Positions 12,826 to 25,100 of a DNA stretch of 64,000 nt are shown piece after piece. Position 1 is the first letter of the stretch. The number at the start of each line of letters is the position of its first letter. The notes beneath the pieces were generated by a model, which saw only the letters and a list, made by a program, of their open reading frames with translations, had not been told where the DNA came from and did not search any database. Origin of the DNA: Oxytricha trifallax (taxonomy: Eukaryota; Ciliophora; Spirotrichea; Sporadotrichida; Oxytrichidae); the NCBI GenBank assembly GCA_000711775.1, contig ARYC01017831.1:25456-89455 (forward strand), read 5' to 3'. The translations under genes were made by a program, and so were the position numbers.

Positions 12826-14270
12826 TCATTAATCATCTTCAGAATCCAGAGTGATGACCAATTAGTTATCATCCATGCGTTATTACAACTATTCCAATAA
12901 CTCTCTGTTTTTCTTATCCTCTTCCACCCCTTCATCTTGCACCATAATAATTTAACCTCTTACCGTTCCTCTGCGTTTCCTCTTTTCAGAAATATCTTAC
13001 TTATCTTCATCTTATCCATTGTTTTATTGATAAAATTCGTTAAGAAATGATACATGAAACATAAGCTGTGAGTGTAATTATAATTTTCATCTTCTTTCTA
13101 CTTGTTAAAGTCTATGCCTTAATTTAACCCCACAATATTCCTTGTTTATTTTGTCATTATATCAGAGAAGGAACTTCCCAAGTTATTTGCTAAATTGGAT
13201 CCTTAGGCGTTTTTATTAGATTTAGGTGTGTTCTTGTTTGAGAATAACATAAAAATATATTAGAAATTCATTTAATTAATTGAATGGACTTTCCAAAATA
13301 TATAAATATAGTCAACGATAAAATATTTTAATTATAATATAAAAGTAATTCAATTATATTAAACATGTTGAGGTTATTTTTGATATTGAATAAACCATAT
13401 TACTCTAAAAAAAAATAATATTTTTATTTATGAATTATGATTTGCTGTTCTTATTAGACATTGGAGTTTGTCCCTAGCTTTTCACCTCCTATGGCTTACT
13501 GAACTAATCACCATCTTCAGAACCACTTAAAATGCCTTATGATTTCTTGAATATACTTTTCAAGTCATTTGCTATCACGTTTTTCAAGATTTTTTTCTCA
13601 GCAACTTCATGATTATAATCCCTCACTTGAACTTACTATGTGAAGTTATCAAATTTATTTATTATTTGCTTTTTGTACATAATAAAGCAGGGACTTAATA
13701 GAACGAAAATTTGTTAATATTGTGGTAAAAGAAGCCACTATATATAAACAAAAATAACAAACATAATTTCTCTGACTGTCTAATCCTTCTCCCTGAGTTT
13801 CTTGGAGTATTTTAAATTATCTCTCCACTTCTTACCAAGCCTAGTCTATCTTAAAATCTCATCGACAGTAAAAACCTTCTCGATTTGAGATTGAGTTTTG
13901 GTCAGAGACAAAGCGTCACCTTCGATATTGTTACTACTTCCAAGCATTGTTTGCTTTTGTATTAGATTTTTCTTTCTATAGTAGGAATCGGGTTGAGGTA
14001 AGAAATCTATCTTCAACTCATTCTTGTTCAATTATTTAGAAGTTAATAAAAGAACCAAATATATTTGCTGCCTCCTTGAGAAGAAAGTTTTTGTTACAAC
14101 TAATCATCTTCATTTCCTTTTTAGCTTAGTTCATCGAGACTTATCATACTGACTCTTTGATTTTTAGGAGGAGATTTACGAGGTGATTTTGGCCTTGCTT
14201 TATTTAAAATGCCGTTTGTGTTGGCGGCTGCTAACCTTTTCGTTAGTCCTCCCAATAGTAAAGAGAAAAT
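12826..14270 (-). CDS. unidentified protein in several minus-strand pieces
   Basis: Three protein-like blocks read leftward. Block 1 (14270-14090) is basic and Pro/Ser-rich, NGILNKARPKSPRKSPPK followed by VSMISLDELS. Block 2 (14031-13440) has NELKIDFLPQPDSYYRKK, then KKWRDNLKYSKKLREKD directly before a hydrophobic stretch (IMFVIFVYI...). It continues as a charged tail (DYNHEVAEKKILKNVIANDL). Block 3 (13250-12826) is NLANNLGSSFSDIMTK followed, after a frame change near 13060, by an acidic C-terminus ending in TGA at 12826-12828. The WRDNLK...TVRE-hydrophobic junction faintly recalls the first membrane helix of polycystin channels, but no channel domain is present. If it is such a gene, the middle is missing or lies elsewhere. 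AT-rich gaps at 13260-13430 and about 14035-14085 look like IESs. No convincing start codon was found. Confidence 0.45.
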
Positions 14271-14656
14271 AAAATAACTAAATTAAACACACTGTAAAAA
14301 CTATTTAATAATATTAGCCTTTTTTCTTGGGAGGGTAAAATTAATTTGATAAAGTTATACTTAATTATTCAAATCTATTCGATAAAATACAACTAAAAGA
14401 ATTTAGAGATGAATGAGTATTAAAAAATTTAAGCTGACTTTTAAATATTAAATAATATCAAAATTTAACATGAAAAAGTAATTTTATAATAATGTTATGA
14501 GTTATCAATCAATGAATTTTTTCCAGAATAAATTTTAAGATTCATAGAATATCTGTTACTCTTTATAAATCAGTTTATACATTATAATTAGAAATAATTT
14601 TAGAAAAGTTAAGTAAAAGAGTTGGAACGAGGAGGGACAGTCGAACCGTTCTAATC
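14271..14656. other. AT-rich spacer, nothing recognised
   Basis: This is strongly AT-rich sequence upstream of both the minus-strand gene and the next plus-strand ORF. A short GC-richer patch begins at about 14625 and continues into the ORF. No promoter motif can be assigned. Confidence 0.5.
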
Positions 14657-15217
14657 ATGAGGCAAAAATTTTGTCTCAATAGTCCAAAAGCGAACTTCCC
14701 CCAGCTGGACTTCAACATCCAGATGTGTGTTTTAACAAAGAAGTACATACATACTCACGAGTGGCCCTAAATCATAGAGTATGTCAGATTTGACACCTTA
14801 AGTCAGTACATTCCTTTAGCACCCGTTCTCAACTCAGCTAGGTACTATACGCAACCCTAGCACAACCGGAGCGTGCACTCAACATTGGGTTTTCTTAATT
14901 TTCGAATTGATTACCTAGAGTCCATTTATCTTAATCAACAAAAATAGAGAGCTTACGTCCAATTAGTTCACTTACCTAGCTCCAACCAAACCCACCTAAA
15001 AAGTCCACTCTCTGTTCAAGATGACATTTTTTAACTTCAACTAGGTATGAGGCCTGACCGAAGAAATTCAGTCATTTAACATCTCCCAATCAAGAATACA
15101 AAGAAAAGAAATTTTAAGGAAAGAAGACTTCAAACACTATCCAAAATCCTTAAATAACTAACAATCCCTCATTAACATCTCCTCAACCCAAACAACCTAA
15201 GCTTGACTACAGCTTGA
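14657..15217 (+). CDS. unidentified 186-aa ORF in GC-richer patch
   Basis: An ATG at 14657 opens 186 codons to TGA 15215-15217, using TAA/TAG as Gln at several points. The product begins MRQKFCLNSPKANFPQLDF. It is rich in His, Pro, Gln and Arg, with KKYIHTHEWPQIIEYVRFD in the first third and a basic KNTKKRNFKERRLQ in the last. There are no membrane segments and no motif I know. Base composition is clearly more GC-rich than the flanks, which supports coding or a mobile origin. With only TGA as stop, an open frame of this length can arise by chance, so confidence is limited. Confidence 0.35.
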
Positions 15218-15711
15218 AACGACCATTTTTTCTCTATTTGATAAGAGATCACTCAAAGATATGTTTTGGAAGGAATCACTCCCAAATTTCTCTTAATACG
15301 TCACACAATAAGAAATTTTAATTCCTTAGTACTAAATAGGAAGATTAAAGTAATAGAGAATCACCCAAGACATTAATAAGATTTTGACCAAAGATACAAT
15401 GGGAATCACCCCAAAAATTTATCAGGTTATTTAATACTAAAATATTAATACACTATATATATTAACAATGTCTACTAAAAGGAGTAAGCACCACTACTAA
15501 CAAAAGTCATAACCTCTTACAAACAATAAAAACTCTGGCTTAAAGCCAGAGAACCTTACTTTTGAAAACCCAGAAACCCCTAAATCCCTAAACCCCATAG
15601 ATTTACTAGTTAAATCTGGATATTACCCAAAACAATTAAAGAAAGTTATTAAATATCATATAAAAGATTTAGGACTTTTATATACTATATAATAATAAAA
15701 TTTAATTAAAG
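15218..15711. other. spacer with CTCTGGCT hairpin
   Basis: Mostly non-coding. Loosely repeated phrases such as AATCAC followed by CCC/CCAA recur four or five times between 15245 and 15410. A perfect 8-bp stem (15533-15540 with 15544-15551, loop TAA) sits near 15.54 kb. CCCTAAA-type runs follow at 15575-15600. Confidence 0.5.
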
Positions 15712-16086
15712 ATGTTTCATGAAGTGGGATTATTTGATTTGAAAATCAACGGGAAATGGTGCCCAATTTGCAATCTTACAGATTGCATGGATAACAGCTA
15801 CAGAACTCTGAGAGCCTTTGATGAAACTGTATAAGAACTCCAAGAATATGTTGAGTTCGGAGTTTATGATGGAGTAAGCTCCATAGATAGCGAAGAAGAA
15901 GAGAAGGAGATTGAAAAACATGTCTCAATTTCTACAGGGAAAGAGTATACTTAAGACAGTTGTGGGCTCACAAGAATTCATTATTTTGAGTTAATTTTTA
16001 AAGAATTAATTGAAATAGAATCAATGATGAGACAACCAGAGAGATTGAACAGATCAGATGATTAAAATATTATTAAAAGGGCTTGA
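15712..16086 (+). CDS. unidentified small acidic protein, 124 aa
   Basis: Uninterrupted frame from ATG 15712 to TGA 16084-16086, with TAA used as Gln three times. It starts MFHEVGLFDLKINGKWCPIC. CPICNLTDC near residues 18-26 could bind a metal, but only this single cluster exists. The middle is acidic (SIDSEEEEKEIEKH) and the C-terminus is helical and charged (IEIESMMRQPERLNRSDD). An AAGGG/CCCTT hairpin lies across the stop codon. Composition is much more protein-like than the flanks and no IES is needed. Its 3' end is within 100 bp of the convergent giant gene's stop. Confidence 0.65.
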
Positions 16087-16184
16087 CCCTTATATGCTTT
16101 AAAGCTTATTGATCAGGGGTCCCTAGAGACCTCAATGTGATCAAATTATTATTATTATTATAGTTTTTAATCACAAATACCATT

Positions 16185-19100
16185 TCAGGATGCATTAGTA
16201 AAAATAATCAAATCTCTATACACTAGATAACAATTTTAAGCATCCCCAATTTTCTCTTACACTCTCATCTTCATAAAGGAAGTCTTTGTCAAATTAACCT
16301 TATTTCCCTCTACTGAATATATGTTGTCCATTTGTGAGATATTCATATCTGTCAATAAATTCATTTCTGGTCTATAGTTTTCCTCTAAACCATCCTTTTC
16401 AAAAATAAAGCATTTTTCAAATAATAATAATGAATTCTAATTTCTTAAATAAAAAATTGTCTTCGTCCAAGTTTAATCTCGGTTCCATATTAAAATCAAG
16501 TGTTAAGTAAATCAAAAACATATTCTCCTCATCCATATCATCAACTTACACTCTATGTTTCTTCTACTTATTTAATTTTGCATTCGCATTTCTTGACCTT
16601 TGAAGTCTATCTTCTAAAGGCTAGACTTTCTTTTTTTTAAGAGCTTTTACTTTTTCTTCTGTATTTAAGACTAGGTCTGAAGCTGAGTTTGACTATTGAG
16701 GCTAAAATTAAATGTTAGGGGCATTTTTGTTGCTTCCATCATCTATGATATATGAAAGAAAATACATCGAAAAATTAATATTCATAGAATTAATATGATG
16801 CCTGAGCCAGAAATGAAACACTTGAAAGAGCCTGAAGAAGCGTAATAGACATAATTCTGTTTTCTAGGATTTTATAATTTATGGGGTTAAACTTGCAGTA
16901 AACCTCGAGATGACTCGTTCAATAATTAAGTTTCATCTAACATTGAATTATTCAATTTTCCTGTTTCATCTAAGTCGTTTTAATGAAACTTATAAGCATT
17001 TTAACCTTTGGCATCTCTATATATTAGAGATTTTGTCATTCCTGTAACCATCCTCTCTGCAGTGTTCATTTACGAGTAACTGGATTTTGGAGAAATACTT
17101 TCATCAATACTTCCTCGTTTGGTATTGCCCAAGCCCTTAAGGCCTTTAACTATTGTAGCCTTTTTATGAAATTCTTATCTCCTAATTTTACCAATCTGTT
17201 TTTAAGTAGGATCTGTATCAAATTCGCTAACTAGCTAAGTTAAGTTTTATTTCCCACTGCTATCACCGAAAATATCATCATCGATCGATAAAACTCTCTA
17301 GTCTAATACTTCAGCCATTCTAATAGGATCAAATTTTCTATCTCTAGCCATTTTGCCCTATATATAGAAATTGTGTTTCTTCTCTGTCATATCAATCAGG
17401 CTTTTTTCATTCTCTATAAAGTATAGCATTTTAAGAAACTGTTGATAACCCTCATAGAAAATTTGTCTTGTGTACATTTTCTTCATGTTTTTCAAAAAGA
17501 ATTGAATCTCTTCTACCTTCTCTATGATTGTCTCTCTTTTAGTGATTTTTGCTAGCTCCTCATTTTCCTTCTCTAACTTATCCTATCTACAACAAAGGAA
17601 AACCACAACATAAATCTTTGAATATCTTTCTTTCACTAAAAGTCGTATTACTGCTATAAACTTGAAGAACCATGTCAAAATGAAAGTTAAATTTCCTAAA
17701 ACAATTACTCCAAACAAAATCAGTTTAGAAGTTTCATCAAGGTTAAAATCAGTGTTTGGGTTAAAAGATTCTGAGTTTTTATCTTTGCTTGAAATAAAGA
17801 AGATTGCACAATCAAAACTAATTTTGAATTTTAAAAAAAAATTTTCAATTTGCTATTTTCATGAATAGATAGTGATTATACCAGTAAGTAAAGATAAATC
17901 TTCAATATCATTTAAAGCTCTAGTTGCGATAGGCCTTCTTATGTTATTGATTTATAAGAAGCCAACCAAGATAATAAGTAAAACCAATGCTTATACCATA
18001 ACACCTATACGATTCATAAATACAGCAACTCCAATGAGACCTATTTTTCTGTACATAATAACTATCTCCCAAAAGTAGTTCTTCCTTTTATAGCCATTAT
18101 ACAGAAAACCAAACTTTTACTTCACAGCTAAGGTGTCAAGCTTTTCATTATCTTTAGTCATTAAAAACCAAACTGAAGCCGGAATACCGATACCCCAAAG
18201 GGCTATACAAGGTGCTGCAACTGCATATGCCATAATAACATGAAAATCTTCATTACAGATCACTTAAAGATCTTTCATTAATCTCAATTCACTATCAAAG
18301 CTTTAACAATTAAAGATGTTGATCATGTTTTGAGTGATGGTTGGGTGGACCAAAAAAAATATGATAACGACTGATACTACAAATCTAGTTTCAAATTAAT
18401 TCATTTGCTTCTTTATCTTTAGAATTATAGCCCATACTCCAACAACTACAGAGCATATTATTACTGGGAGTCCAGCAAATATGATAGTCTTTTGATATAG
18501 AACTCTAATTTCTCCTCTTCATTAGTAAATCTGTACCTTAAAATGGATGTAGGGTCTCTTGTATCCATTTAGCAATCAAAAGAAATAATAGATTCAAAAC
18601 CCCAAAACCCATTAGTTTGAAGATTAATTGAGTTGATTTGTGAAGTATAGTTTATGGTCTTAATGGGTTATGATAGAAGAGATCACTTGTAAAATAAAAA
18701 ATATAAATTCGTGGACTTTAAATTCTATATATTATCATAAATACTTAGATTTTACTGCTTTTGCTTGTTATGGTACAAGTATTAATATAAATTAAGTCAA
18801 AAAAAAACTAAATAATGAAGTAATTGCAATACTATTTGATTGTAAAAATGAAGAGTTTGGAAAATAGATTTTGTTTAAAATCTATAAATTGAATTATTCT
18901 CAAAATTATTTATTTATATGACAAATTACTTGATTTAAACAATTTAAAAAGAAAATCTACAACTAAATTTAAATTATAAAATAAAATAAGAAAAAATTTT
19001 GAGAATAAAAATTAATTTTCAAAATAATTAAAAAATTATAAAGAATTTAGTCATTTTAGAAAAATTTCCATATTTAATTATAAATATACATGCTAATGCC

Positions 19101-22100
19101 ATATACTTTTAATGAGCATATATAAATATAATATATATATATTAGTATAAATTCCTTAACACAGTAAGCGAGAATTATAGTAAAATTAAAATTTTTAATT
19201 TAAATGCTCAAGCTTCAACCTTTAAAATCTTTGAAGCGAGCTTCAACGTTTAAAAAGGTTGAAGCTTGATTATTAATACAGTTATCAAAAGTGATCTTTA
19301 AATTAAATATTATATTTATCTCTTAATATTTAAATATATTTAAAAAATGGAAAGTTAAAGATTTTTTTTCCTTTCTACTCCTTCCTCTGCAACTAGAATT
19401 GTATCTACCATTCTTTTTATAAATATTAAAATACTAACCCCAATATGACTACAACTTTAACCTTGAAATAAAATCATTTTAGATGTATAATTAAGGGGTT
19501 TTGAGATTTATTCTTAACTAGATTGAACTACACTGCCACTAGAGAAAAATGACGTTACTTATTCAGGCCACTCGAATTTAAAAGCTGCACAAATTGAAAG
19601 TAGTTAAAGATGGTTCATTAGAATTTTTGAATAGACAGAATGAGTGTTTTTTTAGTTGCTGAGTTAATTGTTCTTTTTACTAGATAACTGACAACAATTA
19701 TAACAATGACCAATATTCCAGATATCCTTAAAATGTTTATGGATGGATCTGGGCATTTATGATTTATAATACGAAAACTTTAATTAATTAATTATTCTAA
19801 TTACATTAATACTAATACTTTTAAGTCTAATAAAAAATGGAAATCTTTCTGATTAGTGCTATTCTTCCTCATCTTCATCGTCATCTTCATTGTCATCATT
19901 ATTTTTATCATCTAAGTCCCCTCTCTGAGCAGTCTTGCGAAGCACCAGTCTAACTGCACCTGTGGTCTTACCAGGTAGGACCACTAAAAAAAAAATTTAA
20001 AGATATGTTTTTGTAACTTACATTTTATGTGAGTGGCCCACCTCCACCTGCGTTTGATCTATACGAATACTTTTTAATATATTAAGTTTTTTAATTAATT
20101 AATAGATTACTAATTATAAATCATAATTTGCTACAAGCATAATCAAAATTATTAGAAAAAAATAATTAGTAATCACCTGATCTTGAGTAGCCAGGCATAC
20201 ATGCAGTACACATAGCTCCATAATAACCTTTTAATACAATCTCCTACTGGATTATTAGTTGGAGGTAGCATTCCGAGACATGAAGTTTTCTCAAAGCATT
20301 CAATAAAGTTGTCAGTTTCATTATTTTTTCGCCAATAGCCTGGCTATGGTCCTATGTTTGAACCTCCTTGACAAATAGCCTTTTCAGTTGGGCAGACTTT
20401 ACACTCTTCAGGTACTACTGGGGCTTGTAAAAGATAAGTTCCTTTAGGGCATTAGTAACAAGCTCCGTTTTCTCTTAAACCTTCTCCTTTAATGCAACCT
20501 CTAATATTTATACCCACTTGAATTACATAGGAAGATATATTTTTCGTAGCATTATAGACTGGCTTTAGATATATCTGGTTGCTTGGCCTGTTTAAATCAA
20601 CGGCGTCAATGGAAGTTAATTGCAAGCTTTGTTTTGAACTAGGAGCTGCAACTATTAGTAATCCACTAACGTTATGCACACCATAAGGTGAAAAGAACTT
20701 ATTAACTCCTGAAACTTGAGTCTCGAACTAACCTACTGTTGCTTTCTAAACATCAAATTAAATCATGCTTCCAGAATTAGTAGTTACAACTTAACCTTAG
20801 TCATCTATAAGCGCTAAATATTGAGTCAGGATATAGCCTCCACTTTAAACGTTGGTAAAAGTGTATGAAGTTAAAGTTCTGGTTACCCTAATTTTATCTC
20901 TGGATTACTTGTTGAAATATTTCTAATAATCCTGTTCACTATTTATAAGTACCAACTCTCTTGCAAACGAAGCAAAATCTTGACCGTATAATGTACCTAT
21001 GTTATTTATTATTTAACTTTAGCTATCTATAATTGGACTGACCCAATTCCATCTAATTCCACCTCCTATCTATGCGGTATTCTATTATATTTATGTACTA
21101 GTTATAGTAAGACTGCACTTATCATTCCAAGATTCATAACACAAGAATTGAATTGCGCCTCCATTTCCTTTAGTAGCTGAATTTGAATTAAAGGTTGAGT
21201 TTTTAATATCCATTTGCTTTATATTTCTAAGATACAGAGCTCCCCCATCAGCAAGTGCTGTGCAATTTGTCACTTAAACTCCATCAAAACTATAGTACAC
21301 ATTACCAAGTAAATTCTTAAAATTTATATCTGTAGTTATAAAAATAGCAACCCCATTCTATCCTCTTAAATTTTAAAAGATATTAGTTCCAGTTAAAGTT
21401 ATAATAATTGTATTGACGATATGCAATCCACCTCCATATTCTATTAATTATAGCTCTTAAACTCTATTGGCTTCATATGTGAAAGTATTTCCTTCTAAAT
21501 ATAAAAATATGCCATCTCTAAGAAATACCGAGTTATGATAACTCTAAAAGGAATTTCCAATAAGTGTCATATTCAGCTTTATATTTTGTGCATAGATATT
21601 TACTGAGTATCCTCTAAAACCTATATTATTGCAAAGTATTAACATAGAAGTATTTTTTTACATAAAATTTTTTATATTTTTTTTTTACTATTATCTTTAA
21701 CAATATTGTAGAATTTAGAAGAAGCTACATAAACTGAATCTACATTAACAGCATATATACCTTTTTATTATATTTGCATTTTTTTGACTGAACTAATCCT
21801 AATAAGAGAGATTAATTTAAGATAGACACGACATTTATATGGATAGAAAAAATAATTGGAATATTTTATTGATCCATATAATAACATCCGAAATAGGTAG
21901 CCACTACTGTAAAATAATTTAAAATTGTAATCATAAGATGAAAATGAATAAAATCATTAAAAATATCGTGGTTTATATCAGGTTAACTGGACTAAAGAAT
22001 GTACACTTAATTATATATTAAGCTTGGTAAGACAGGTTTAAATTTATTTAAGCTAAAAATGTTAAACTAATTATACCTCCTCCTAAATAGGCAGAACAAC

Positions 22101-25100
22101 TAACAAAGGTAGCATTGAAAACAAATAACTTCGCTCCTTGAATAGATACACAACCACCATAGTTACCTCTACCTTTTATGAATTGAGTTGTATTGATGTA
22201 AATTGTAGAATTTCTCCCTATATTTAGATATGCTCCATTAACATCACCTACTTATTTATTATATAGAGTGTTGTAATTACAAGCATCCAAATCATATGAA
22301 ATTTTGATAGCTTAATTTATTCATAATCTTGACAGTAGCTAGAGTTATTGTTGTAGAAAAATTATCTGTAAAAATGAACGAGAGACAACGTTTAAAAAGG
22401 TTGTCTCTCGACTCATTATATTGAGATTTTGTATATTTAACTATATTATGGTTATAAATAATGATACTTTAACTTGTGATTAATATGAGCTAATTAAGGT
22501 TTTATATATTTTAGTAATAATCTCTGCAAATATATTCAATTCCTTAAGGAACTACGCATAAATCCTTATGGATTTTTAGGGTGCCTTTTATTGAGTCTTG
22601 AATTGTATTAATGGAGAAAAAATAGTTTAAATAACAAAATAGATCATTATTCTAAATCATTTTTGATTTAAGTTAATTCCATTTAGATTAAAAGAATTTA
22701 AATATGAAATATTAATATATATTAAAAATTTGATCGAGAGACAACCTTTTAAAACGTTGTATCTCGAGACAACGTTTAAAAAGGTTGTCTCTCGATGAAT
22801 ATTACAGTGATAGTTAATATTCTTAATATTTAAATATGAAATTAATTTATTTATATTTTTATATTTATAAAAAATGGAAAGGATAAGGAACGCTCTAAGC
22901 ACCTTCACCACTTCCTTATATTAAGAATTTAACAGGAATGGTTTTATATAAATAAGAGGCCTTCTGATCTTCTTCAAAAATTGTATTATTTATCCAGATA
23001 TTGGCTGTGGCTACAAAAATATACTAAAAAGAATTTAATAGATGAATATGAAAATAAATCTATTGCTTCAGTTTACCTTCAGTATCTTGATAGATATAAT
23101 TCTTATAAAATTAGCATTCATGCACTTCAAAATCTCAAGAATTCAATGATATCAATTTAACGCCATAAAAAACTTCGTTTTTTTGAATTCTGACATAAAA
23201 CCCTATAATTCTATTAAGAATTGATATAAGGTGTTAAGAATAAACAGATCAAGTTTAATTGCTAGAATAGAAATAATTAGAATAATATATAATTAAAGAT
23301 TATTAAATGATCAGAAATTAAAATTGATTCCAGCAATATTAAAAACATTAGTAGGATCATAAAACTTTAAAACAAAAACCATCTCAACCAATTAAATTAA
23401 TTTTTGGCCAATTCTTAAATTTTTAACCAACAAGATAACAAAGACTCCTCAACCTACCACTAGTTAGTATTTTCTTCTTTTATTTCTTCATTTTTATCTA
23501 TTTTTTCCCTTATTTCCATTCTTAATAGAATCATGGGGTTTTATCTTAGCAAACTCTTGAATCTATTTTGAAACTCAATTTATTAACTTTGATATGTAAC
23601 AATGTCTCTAGCATCGTTCATGTGTATAAATGCTGATTCATAATAAGCAGTGTTAAGCTCAACTGTTCCTGAGGTCAACTCAAACCAGGAACCTGAAAGA
23701 ATAATTATACACCCTCTTATAAATGCAACTGAAGTTTTTATTACAAAGTTTTCCATTTTAAGATGAGTCCTATCTATCATATAAATTACTGCTCCTTCAG
23801 ATGCTCTGCTTCGAGAAAAAGTGGCCTAACTTATAGTGGCATTCGCTTGTTGCAAAAGATAAATTTATCCACCATAAAAAGCTACATTTTTAGAGATAGT
23901 AACAGGAGTAGAGATAACCACTAGACTATTTAAATTTTCTGCATATGCCACTCCTCCAAACAAAGCGGAATTAGATATAAATGAAGACTCTTCATCATAT
24001 ATCTAAGATCCGTTTGAGAGTCTAAAAATAGCACCTTTGTAAACTTAATTACATTTTGTGTAAGAGTTCTTATAGAATTAGTTAGTAATCTAGAAATTGA
24101 TTATCTTAAGCAGCTGAAAATACAAACAAAGAAGCCATTTTTTGCAAGCCCTCGTTGAACTCAAATATTAATTTAAAAATTAAAAATATGCTTGTTTCAG
24201 TTAAGTTAATGCCACAAGAAAACTAACTATTCTATACAAGTAAACTGTAATCATAGATGTCTTATACAAAAACTAGGCATCATTTTAGTTATAATTAAAA
24301 TTGCCTTTTATATTTGATAAAATTATTATATTAGTCTCTGATGACCATATACAATTATTGATACTTAAACTTTTAATTGTCCTAAAATAAATTTCATTCG
24401 TAACTAGACCGTTGTTTTTAAAGTTAAATATCTATTTATTTTATAAAATATAATACCAATTAAGTTTAGTAAAAGTGGAAGAGTCAAAGGTCACTTGCTT
24501 AGCCTCATTACTATCTACAAGCACTTAAGATGTGAATAGATTTCCTATATTTTTAATGAAAGTTGTATTTGTAAAGCTTAAAGTATTTATGTCCTTTGAA
24601 TCAGCTTAAATATCATCGTCAATTAATTGTAAATAATGACAAATATAATATTATTATCAATTGCAATGATTGCAGCAAGTTCATTAGTTTATAGATTAGT
24701 GAATTTTCAATTCACAAAGTTGAATTTCAAAACGAAGTCTTCACTAAGCGTAGTAAGATTAGATATATACATCTTATACACAAAACCTTGATTTTAAATT
24801 AGGTTGCTAAATAAAAAAATGGTTTAACTGATGAACCTGTGAATATTCTGTCAAATAAAATATTCGCAAATGAAAGAGTTTGTTCATATTCAGATTTTGA
24901 ATGTGAATTACTATGTTAAATTGAGATTGACGAATTTCCTGCTGCGGTTAAATTTTAGAAAATTGAGTTAGCAATGTTTACAAGATTCAGATAATTCTGA
25001 AAAGTTTCGATGCGATCCATCATTAGACTAAAAACAGGTCCTTTATTTATGTTTGTAAAAGTTCCATTATTCACATTTATTACTGTAGAAAAGTAACCTT

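Larger units (their letters stand above)
22340..22895. other. ~550-bp IES carrying two hairpin elements
   Basis: Minus-strand beta-helix coding reads to about 22900 (ending GSGEGAQSVPYPF) and resumes near 22330 (YDLDACNYNTLYN). The AT-rich stretch between has no usable frame and holds the hairpins at 22379-22410 and 22734-22795. Its right edge (TATTTAAATAT...AAAAAATGGAAAG) resembles the corresponding part of the 18597-19513 insertion (19325-19355), so the two may be members of one repeat family. Confidence 0.55.

Noticed and set aside
14620..14700. tRNA-like patch (GGTTCGA on the minus strand)
   Set aside because: No T-arm stem or acceptor pairing could be formed around it.
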